Assembly (NCBI GenBank): GCA_029237695.1
Contig: CM055267.1
Span: 12,675,043 to 12,739,042, forward strand
From: Conchocele bisecta
Taxonomy: Eukaryota; Mollusca; Bivalvia; Lucinida; Thyasiridae
Direction of reading: 5' to 3'
DNA length: 64,000 bases
This document shows positions 13,298-25,200 of this stretch, one piece after another (the stretch's first letter is position 1; each line of letters opens with the position of its first letter). The translations under genes were made by a program, and so were the position numbers. Below the pieces are notes generated by a model that did not search any database, was not told the DNA's origin, and worked only from the letters and a program-made list of their open reading frames with translations.

Positions 13298-16200
13298 TTC
13301 AAATTGATATACCGGTACATTGTCATTTGAACATTGAATCTGAACTTTCCTAAATTTACTGACATTTACTGGACTCCTTCAATAACCTATTCTTCCTCCG
13401 GTACTATCATTCCAGAACTGACACTATAAATTAATATCTACCTTTACCACACCATACCTATCTTCAGCATATGTACCAATTTGTTCTATCAAATTCTAAG
13501 GAAGTTGTGTTTTATCCACTGTATACCATCATGGACTGAACAAACAGGAAACGGGGGAAATAATTTGATAATGAATTTTCGTTATCTGTACCAGGTATCA
13601 CAATTTGCGAAACATATTTTAGTTGCGACAAAATGATACTATACCACATATACAAACACGGGGTTCATCCTTACCGGAATCCCGACTGGAGACCTGGTTT
13701 GGCCCTCACATACGTCTTTGGCATTTTGTATGCGACAGTTGAATCTGGTTATACCCCTTATGTGAGTATTACTATATTCGAAACACTATTTTAGGGGAAG
13801 GGGCCAAGTGACTTGGTGTGGTATGGACCTGGCACCAGGTCAGGTTATTCTAATTTCAGGGCTGAATATATTTGTTCTCGATGAAAATATTCAGTTCAGA
13901 TTTTGGGATTTTCCCCCCCCAATGCAGCAGGTTAAAATGGGATCGAACCCATTTGCCCGGCCTTACATGACCTTAGCTGTTGATAGGCCGTTAAACACTA
14001 ATAAACAAACATATACAAACAGGCTTCCATTCCAGACAATAGTTACAAATAATATTAAATTAGTAACCAACAAATGCACACAAACTATCGTTCACAGCCA
14101 TAGTTACTTTTTATTACAATTTGGTTCATAAATATAACACAAATCTACCATTCAATATTTGTTTATGAATCTTTTTATTTTCACTTTGCACACCTATCCG
14201 AGAACCATTGAATTAAAAAAGAAGTTTTTTTTTGCATTGAGCTCAAAATTGTGAGCAATAGCATTAACCCTTTCAACACTACAGCCCTCTATATGCTATA
14301 GCAGTGTTTGCAAACAGTGTAGATCAAGTGAGCCGCCTCGTGACAATCCGTCTCATAAAGGATCTGTTTGTGAAGATTGGATTGGTTAGAAAATTATAAT
14401 ATCAAAGTCCATTCCAGTTATTTTGGGGTGAACGGTCGAAGGGTCATACGATCCTTGCTAGCAATTCAGCGTGTGGTGGTGGTAGGCTTGTAGATTGTCC
14501 TGAAGACAAAATACAGATGCAGAGAGAATTATTATTACACATATGAGGGAAAATCAAGAAGTTTTGAGACCGAAGTTATAAAATGGAGCAAGAATAAGAT
14601 TTCTGCATACAAGTTTCCATGTAGCTAGCAAAACCGCATGATGACAGGATACATAATTTACACCTAATGTCACATTATTCGCAACAGTATTGTTAGGTAC
14701 TGGTAAACCACAACTCAAAATTTCCAGACGAGTATTCAAGTGTTTCATATATGATTGCTATGCCATAATGTTATGTTTTTCACATGTTTTGTGAGAAAAT
14801 TATTACAGATTAATAGAAGTAAATAAACTATGTGAAACATTTTTTAATGCACACACAAGTTTTGTTGTGTGGCAGGTTGGTGAATGTGATGTGACTCCCG
14901 ACAGGCTATCTAGCAGAGTCGTCATAAATGCTTATCCAGATGTTGGCTGTCTTATAAAAGTAAATACATCCTACTATATTGTATAGGAATTATAAAAAAG
15001 TCTCATAATTTTTTATCATATATCAGGCCCGTAGCTGTGAATAAAATAATGCCACAGCTACTGAGCGGTGGGTGTGGGGGCCCCAAAAAAATCAACCTAG
15101 ACCCTCAATATGTTGTTTCCTGCGTTCTAGAGTCAAAATAGTGCCACGGCAAGGTGACTGCCGTGGTGGTGTCTACGGCCGTGTATATAGAATATATAGA
15201 ACAGACAGAACATGTGTACAGTATATATAATTGTGATGGTCAAAGAGTAGGTGAAGTAATCAGAACAATATTAAACAATGGTTGCAAGTGAAATAAAAAT
15301 AGTGTAAGTACACAATGTGTGTTCACAGTCTGTGAGGTATATGAGTAGTTAATGCACGATGCGGCAGTAGGTGTTACCATCTAGCCCGGACTCAAACATC
15401 GCTGTAAACTGAAACACAAGGGTCTGTAAACCCTGGCCGTCACTTCCTGTAACAAACATGGGTTTCATACAATACAACATACCGTTAGTAGTAAAATGCA
15501 ATTGAAGCGGTCAGTGGAAAATAGGGGTTAAGTTCATAAGGACAAAATATAGAGTCCCAATATACAGTATAGTATCGGTGAGACAACATATAGATGCTGT
15601 CGAAGGCTGGCACGTGATGGATAAATAGACAGACAACATATAGATGCTGTCGAGGCTGGCACATTGATGGATAAATAGACAGAGCATGGAATTTCCAACT
15701 AAATTTGTCAGAAAATGTAGGCTTACCAAATATCCAACACTGTGGGCCCTGGCCCCAAATATTCAAAGGCTGGTGGGACCTTCACATAGGGATAGTATAA
15801 GTGGGGGGTGAGGCATAGAGTTGTTACAGCATGAACAAAGACCTCTAGATTAAGCCACGTGTCAACTATTAAGAAGTTCCATGAAAGAAACATTACGAGA
15901 AATTTGCCTCTACTTGTGAACACAATAAGCCTGTCACCTTGACCTTGGGAGCTGTTGGAGGGAAGGGTGGTCATGGGTCTGTATGAAATAAACAGAAATT
16001 ATTAAAAATATACCCCGAAAGTAAAGATTTGCGACAGACAATCTGATTCCAGTTTTCCCACCCCACAACTGTTTTTTGGGAGGAGGGTGGGGTGGGCTGT
16101 GTTGTGGTACATGAATCAATATTCACTGGCTAACACTAAACTCAAACAAACAAGAAATGTGTCTGTCGAACGCGGATGCCACCTGCAGCATATTTGAGTG

Positions 16201-19200
16201 TGACAAAATGGTTAACCGAAAAGTGTGACGGACGGACGGACGGACTTACATTTCGGACCTTAGGGGGTACTTGCTATATAAAAGATCAAAGGAAATAACC
16301 CGTAAGACACAATAGGCTTACGGGGTACGGAATAAGTTCCATTGTCTTCTATTGTCTTAGGCCACGCCCCCTACCCCATAAGTACCCTAATGTGTGCCCG
16401 GACAGATGGATGGACGGACAGACGGTCCAAACACTATATGCCACCCGTTTCTTCGAAACCCGGTGGCATAAAAAATCAAACTACTTTAAATTATGTAATG
16501 TGTGCGTATACACAGAATGAATATGGAATATACATAAACAAAGGACAGTGTAAATGTAGGATGGGAAATGTGATTTTGACTGTATATATCTGCGGGAGTG
16601 GTACAAATATGAGGCAACATGAAAGTATATAACAGGTCGAAGATGGGAGAGTTTAATACAGTAGAACATCTCTAAACCAGACACCCTGGGCCCCAGGGTG
16701 TCTGGTTTAGAAATGTTCCACTGTAATTCAGATTGTTGAGCACTCCAAAGCCTGTCTGCGTGCTGTGCAGTCAAATACAATAAGAAAATATTTAGGGAAA
16801 CCACTAAAATGCATGTCCTTTCTAGAGAGCTTTGACTCCAATGTACTAGTATATAAAACAGGTAATGGCATTGTCACATGAAACATATTATCTTGTCTAG
16901 TACACCAGGTAAGTGTCCAATTGACCTTGACCTTGGGTGTAGGACCTGCTGTCCTCTTACACACAGCCATACTTTGCTGCTGAACATTATTGAAATCTGA
17001 CAGGCAGTTCACAACTGAACAGGTAAATATAACAGAGTCAGTGCAGAGAAAATGGAGGCAACCACATTTGCTAAACAAACAATTTGAACATTTTCAATTA
17101 TGTGACCTTGACCTGGAGCACTGACATGTGTTGTATATTCAATTGCATAACATATTGTTACCAATTGCATGTATAACAGTAACAATTTATTGAATTGTGT
17201 CCAACAGTTCAAAAGGAACTGCACATAATATGGATTTAAACACATTTACTAAACACCGTGAACATAACAACCTAGGCCTTTCGCACTGGGTGCACAAATC
17301 ATAAAAACAAATTTCTGCCAAATAATACAGAAATCTGTAAACATGATAAAAAGTCAGAAAACAACCATGTTTTATCATAAATCCTATTAGAATTCCTCAG
17401 GGACTAGCAGAAGATAGATTTGTTTCAGGACACAGCTTTATGTATATTGTAGATAGCAGGGAGACGTTTCACTAAACTTTGTACGACTAAAATGTTCGTA
17501 AGTGCAAATTTTAGGATCGTCTGGAAATTTCAATTCATGGATTTACATTTATGCCTATGTTCAATAGATGTAAATCCAATAATTGTTTACAAGAAAACAT
17601 TGTTAATGTTAAATTTACCGACTATCATAATTTTTCACTTTCAAACATTTTAGTCATATGAAGTTTAGTGAAACGGCCCCCTGATTAGTGAAGCTGGGGT
17701 GGGAAATTGTACGCGGTTGCGATGCCAGAGTGTATCTAGGGTTGGGATGATAGTCACTGTGGGTGTATGTAGGTCGGGCAGGACATGGGAGGGCCGGGTG
17801 GGGGCACAAGCTGGGTCACTGGTCAACACTTACCCAGGTCCTTGCCAATCAACCCTGGGGTGGGCAAACAAACATTGGGCACGTCTAATAGTGTCACTGT
17901 GACTGGTAAAATGGACCTTATAATACAGCATTTGTGGCCAGTGTAACCCCTGATCTGACCTGCTAGTATTCTCCAGCAGCCTAATGATGATTCATACTGT
18001 ATGTTAGAAGCATGACAGGTGGTACACTGAATGATGAACAGTGCAGTAGCCGATTTCATCAAAATTGCAAAGTATACTTATCTAGCAAAGTATACTTTGA
18101 GGGAGTAATCATTTATTTTTCCCAAAATGCATTATTTCATATAGAACTAACCGTTGCATATATTTGATGATTAAAAGTATGCAGAATTATTATACTGAAT
18201 TTATTAAATTATCACAGCCAAATTGGCTGTGATAATGTAATAAATTCAGTATAATAAAAAATAATATATTTATCCTAAAATTGAAAATTTCTCCCTCAAA
18301 GTATACTTTGCTAGATAAGTATACTTTGCAATGTTGATGAAATCGGCTACAGACTGTGTGGATGTGCAGCCTGATTGGGTGTATACAGGTTGCAAAGGCC
18401 ATAAGCCACATTCTCCGTCACAGTGCTATGTAGCATCATACTAACTATTACAATTGTTAGAAATCATCACGTTCACAATGCATTGGAATCATTTTAGCTA
18501 AAACCTTTTTATATTTTACCATCACCAACAAAGGACAACAACAAACTGCTCTGGAATTAACTTATAATAGACAGAGCTCCAGATAATTATTTTAGCTGAA
18601 TATCAAAAGTGGGAGTACAAAATACGCACAGCAATGTGAAAATACGCATTGATTTTCAAATTGAGTAGTGAAAATACTGTCATAAAGTTGAAAATTCACT
18701 TAGTTGAGCTACAGTGTTTGCTTTTTGCAGCTCAAATAAGTGAATGTTTAAATTTGTTATATTTTTTTTATCACTTGTTCCCTATTTAGTAATGAAGAAA
18801 ATCAATAATTAATTTGTAAAAGTAAAACACGCAATGATTTTGAAATCAGGGGGTATAGTACACTTTAGACACAAAGCTTATCTGGAGCTCTGAATATAAT
18901 GGTACACACTAAAACAAGAAAGGTGTTACGTTACGCACTACATATTACACAACATGCCTTGTTATGTGAGGTGAAGACTTGTCTGAATGTACTAGGAGTA
19001 AATCATTAACCCTTAGACCGCTACACACAACAATCGTCGTCTGCTGTTGCTTGTATATCTTGCCTGATTTCTCAATAAAAACATGATTTGATAGCACTTT
19101 AGAATCATTTCCAATGATTCTGAAGTGCTATCAAAGCATGTTGTAAATTATTCTAAAGTGCTGTCAAAATGGAAAATAGAAAATAAACAGCAGACGACAA

Positions 19201-22200
19201 AAAATGAAGATAGCGGTGTAAGGGTTAAGTGTTTTAGAATGTATGTATTACTAAGTGTCTGTGACTGGAGAAATGGAGCTGATGGAATATGTGACCAGTG
19301 TAGCTCCTGATCAAATGGCACACTCTTATACTGGTATTTCATTGATGGACTGGCGAATAGTGCAGATCCTGATCAGACTGTGCGGATGCACAGTCTGATC
19401 TGGATCTACACTAGTCGCCAAATCCATAAGCCCCATTTCTCCATTCAGAGCCACATATTATGAGATACGTATACATGTAAGAAGTGTGCAGGTTTACAGT
19501 GATGTTCGTTCCATAATACTGGTACAGGTAGTTTCACTTATTATTAGCAACACCTTCAAATGCAAATATTATACAAAGAAAAAGAAAAACTGGTGCTAGA
19601 TACCTGATTATCAATCAATAAATGAAATAAATATCGAAAATTTATCGAAAATCTAGAAATGCGACTATGGAACACGGATGCCCCCACTGGCAGCATATAT
19701 CGATGAAAGCTGTACAATTGGTGGGACATAAGAAGACACACCCGCCTGTGTTAATCTTGCCAAGATTTCACCGTTTCTGAACATCTATTGGCAATATCAA
19801 CTAGCAATCAAGCAGTTTGATGGGCTGAGCCTGAGTTGCGATACAGCTCAGCAATCAAGCTGTTTGATTGCAAGTACAATATTTAAGTATTTTGAAATAA
19901 AACTAGACATAATGTTTGTAAAACATGGATATGCCCCCATGGCATACTGGACTCTAACTAGAGATTGTGTGGACAAAAATCAAATACAAATTTGAAAGTC
20001 ATTTGAGAAAGTCTTACAAACTTTTTGACGTAAGAAAATGGCTAAATGTTTCAGCACCATTTTGAAGGTCACAAAGGTCAAAGTCATGTCATTGGTGGTG
20101 TGATTGCATCACACATGTTCAGGTGAGTGAAGTGTCCAAATATTAAAGTAGTCCTTTAAGAAATATTGAAGATATTACATGATGGAAAAACTCATACAAC
20201 CTTTTCATCGTAACAAAATACAAAATGGCTAAGTGATTCAGCACCATTTCGAAGGTCACAAAGGTCAAGGTCATGTGATTAGTGGTGCGAGTGTGTCACA
20301 CATGTTCAGGTGAATGAACTGTCCAAACATTAAAGCAATCCTTCAAGTATTATTGAAGATATTACATGATGGAGAAACTCTTACAAACTATTCGACTTTT
20401 CAACGTAAATGTACGTGGATGGACGTATGGACGTATGGACGTACGGATGTATGGACGAACGTACGGAACCTCAAGAGCAACGCAATATGACACCTTGCTA
20501 TCACACAGGGGGCATAATAATTCACAAATATTGGCAAGATTAGCGCATGTGGTGGTGAGTAGACAGGTAGGTCTGTTGAAGGACCTAAGCCAACAAGGTG
20601 AACAATCAGTCAAAGAGAGAGGACTCAAAATAAACAAGATCCAGAGTCGCCTTTCTTGCACATGACACGCCTTTAGGTCATGATGCACACATGTATGAAG
20701 TTTCATAAAAATACAACTTAGGGTAAAGACAAAGAGTTAAAGGAACACGGTAAACATTGTATTAAAGTGAGATGACTCCAAATATACAAAATCTAGTTGA
20801 GCAATAAATGATGTGTGTGTAAAGCAACAACTGATTGGTTTGTGTGAGCATGATTGATGGTGGGTAAAACAGTAGCTAGAGGACAATATTCACCGACTCC
20901 CCAGGCACACAGCAACAAAAGGACCTAGGCATGGATACACACAGCTCATACTGGATCACAATACAAAATGTGGCGATATACATACGCATAATACACGGTC
21001 TTACCCTTTCGACACTAGAGACCCTTATAATAATGTTAATCATCCCAGGGTGTCCGGTTTGGAGGGGTTCCAATGTGTCTGCTTTTGTACATCATCACGA
21101 CAACCATGACTTAATGTGGGCGTGGGTGGCTTGGTGTGCGAACATATTTTTTTTTCTCGAACTGCCGCAGTGGAATTTTTTTTTTCTCTATTTTTGTTTT
21201 ATAATAACGAACTAAAATAGCTGTCTTTCCTTTTTTTGTTAAAATTGTTTAATGCATGTATATTTACATATTTTCATCTATAATACATCTACCGGGTATC
21301 GCGGGAAGCAGAAACTATGAGCATAAAGCAAGAATAAAATCTCAATTTTATGCTAATGGCAGTACTAATTATGTTTGTTATGTCCTGGTTCTTGCAGCCT
21401 GTGATACCAAGTTACACGTCAGGGAGAGGATTTATATAAGCTTGCTTTCAATCCAATCCCATTTGTATAATTCTGTATTTACTATGATTGATGCATTACT
21501 TGTAAATAATATACAAATAAAATATGTTTAAACTAATAATGTTTGAGCCGTCTCGTCAGGATCTGCACTATTTGCGGATATTTTTCCAATTTCTAAAAAC
21601 AATACTTGTTTCTGATAAATGTGATAGTCTGAAAAATAACATGGGAGTGTCCATTCCAGTTACATAGGGATGAAGGGTTAACACACTATGTTGCATCGTC
21701 TGATATCAGGGAACTGGTTCTAACAGGCTATGAAAAACTTTTTTTCCACCAAGAAAACAAGAACAGATATTTACTGATATCCCCAGCCGTATTTTATATA
21801 CTGGACCATTGAAGTGAAATTATTATTATAACTAAACTAATTTAATTATTATATTAAAAATTGTTTCTCAAATTTTTCATTTAATCATTTGAGTTAATAC
21901 CTGCCTGAATATATGAGAAATGCTATGGGATTTTGTACCTAAGAACATGTGTGATTTTTCATGAAATATACTTACAGAACTGTGATATTTCTGTAAATGA
22001 TGTCGAAAGATGACGAAAGATGACAACATTTTCATAGCAAATTCCACAATGTTTTGTCGACTTTTGACGTCATTTACAGAAAATATTCTAAATTCTGTAA
22101 ATATTTTTCACGAGACATCGCACATATTCTTACGGGCGGTACAAAATCACATTGTGTGCCTCATATGTACCGTACCCACAGTTCACCAAATTAGAGCCAG

Positions 22201-25200
22201 TGAGCAGGGGCTCACTCACGGACACCCTCAGCCGCCGCCTGCACACAGAAACAACAACTCAACAGTAAGTTTGCAAACTTTAAGTCATTTTATACTGATC
22301 TCGTGCATGCAGGCCACTTAGGTGGTCTATAGTAGAGATTTATTGATTAAATAGCATTTAATGTCCATTCAACAGCAAGGTCATATACATAATGCACCTG
22401 TATTGGGGGAGCACTGTATATTCACAACAAAAAATACAAACAAATCACTCAGCACTGAAAGGCAGTGTCCAGGTGCCCGTTTCACTAAACTTCGTATGAC
22501 TAAAATGTTCGTAAGTGCAAATTTAGGATCGTCTGGAAATTTCAATTCATGGATTTACATTTATTCAGCATAAATGTAAATCGAAAAATTGTTTACAAGA
22601 AAACATTGTTAATGTGCAATTAACAGACTATCCTAATTTTGCACTTACGAACATTTTAGTCGTACAAAGTTTAGTGAAATGGCCCCCTGATCCAGTGCCA
22701 TGTACCCTTACTACGGGGACTGAAACCCAGTAAGATTCTGTGTGAAGATGTCATTGTAAGGATACAAATACCCTCCTATATGTGGGCTATAGAATGAACA
22801 TATGGATGATGACTGACAAGCACATGAAGTAATGCAAATGTTATGGACAGAAAGTCAGGGAGACAATTGAAGGAAAGGCGAAAACTATATACCCAGGTAC
22901 ATGTATGTCAGCGGTATAATTATTAGAGAGTGTGAAAATGAACACAACAGATTGTAGCTAGGTAGATATAACATTTCTTGCTCCCAAACACATTTATTTT
23001 CATTTTTCATGCTAGTGCACAATCAGAACAAACTACATGAACCGATATGTGGCTGTGATTGGAGAAATGGGGCTTATGTGCCCATTCCATCAATGAAACA
23101 CCCATCATGCATCTAACAAGCCATATACAGATTGTTATCAGTCTACACAAGTGTGCTATTTGATCAGAAGGTACATTGGTCACATATTTCATAAATCCTA
23201 TAAGCCCCATTTCTCCAGTCACAGCCACATATAGAGAATCAACTGACTGCCGGTATCCTGTGTGAGCTGTGTGTATACAGTCTGGCTCCAAGCTGTGTTG
23301 GGGCCGACAACTTACCGTGCATGAGGAGCATGGCACCGGCTGTCTCCACGTAGTCCTGCAGCTGCTCCAGGAACAGGACCACCTGTAACACAACCGGGGT
23401 ACATTGTCTACTGTAACACAATCGTTTATATGGTCTACTGTAACACAACTGGGGTACATGGTCTACTGTAACACAACCCGGGTACATTGTCTACTGTAAC
23501 ACAACCGTTTATATGGTCTACTCTAACACAACTGGGGTACATGGTATACAATGGTTACATGTAACACAACATGGGGTACTTGGTCTAACCACACTCGTAC
23601 ATGGTCTACTGTAACACAACCGTGGTACATGGTCTACTACACAACGGGGTACATGTCTACTGTAACACAATACATGGTTTCACTGTAACACAAAGGGTAC
23701 ATGGTCTACTGGTAACACAACTGCGGTACATGGTCTACTGTACACAACCGTGGTACATGGGGTACAGTAAACACAAATGGGGTACATTGGTTCTACTGTT
23801 AACCAACAAACCGCGGTACATGGTCTACTTGTAAACACAACCGTTTACATGGTATACTGTAACACAACCACGGTACATGGTCTACTGTAACACAAATGGG
23901 GTACATGGTCTACTGTAACACAACCACGGTACATGGTCTACTGTAGCACAACCAGGGTACATGGTCTACTGTAACACAACCGTTTACATGGTCTACTGTA
24001 ACACAACTGGGGTACATGGTCTACTGTAACACAACCGTGGTTCATGGTCTACTGTAACACAACTGGGATGCATGGTCTACTGAAACACAACTAGGGTACA
24101 TGGTCTACTGTAATACAACCGGGGTACATGGTCTACTGTAACACAACCGGGGTACATGGTCTACTGTAACACAACCGTTTACATGGTCTACTGTAACACA
24201 ACCGTGGTGCATGGTCTACTGTAACACAACCGGGATACATGGTCTACTGAAACACAACTAGGGTACATGGTCTACTGTAATACAACTGGGGTACATGGTC
24301 TACTGTAACACAACCGGGTTACATGGTCTACTGTAAAACAACCAGGGTACATGGTCTACTGTAACACAACTGTGGTACATACTCTATTATCACACAATTG
24401 GGTACATGGTGTACTATAACACAACCAGGGTACACGGTCTACTGTAACACAACCGGGGTACATGGTCTACTGTAACACAACCGGGGTACATGGTCTACTA
24501 TAACACAACTGTGGAACATGGTCTACTATAACACAACCGGGTTACATGGTCTAGTGTAACACAACCGGGGTACATGGTCTACTGTAACACAACTGTGGTA
24601 CATGCTCTACTGTCACACAACTGTGGTACATGCTCTACTGTCACACAATTGTGTACATGGTCTATTATAACACAACCGGGGTACATGATCTACTGTAAAA
24701 CAACCGGGGTACATGGTCTACTGTAAAACAACCAGGGTACATGGTCTACTGCAACACAATTGTGGTACATACTCTACTATCACACAATTGGGTACATGGT
24801 GTATTATAACACAACCGGGGTACACGGTCTACTGGAACACAACCGGGGTACATGGTCTACTATAACACAACCGGGTTACATGGTCTACTGTAACACAACC
24901 AGGGTACATGGTCTACTGTAACACAACTGTGGTACATGCTCTACTGTCACACAATTGTGTACATGGTCTATTATAACACAACCAGGGTACATGGTCTACT
25001 GAAAAACAACTGGGGTACATGGTCTACTGTAAAACAACCAGGGTACATGGTCTACTGTAACACAACTGTGGTACATACTCTACTATCACACAATTGGGTA
25101 CATGGTGTCTATACACAAACCGGGGTACACAGTCTACTGGACAACGGGGTACATGGTCTACTGTAACACAATGTGGTACATACTTACTATCACACAATTG

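Noticed and set aside
13808..14131. 107-codon plus-strand frame
   Set aside because: Falls within the SINE-like repeat whose second copy at 25795-26152 carries differences incompatible with a conserved protein.
15349..17884. A separate nested gene ending in NTYCRIVH
   Set aside because: The two segments fit EXOC7 phase exactly on both sides, so they are more simply cassette exons. A terminal-exon isoform remains possible.
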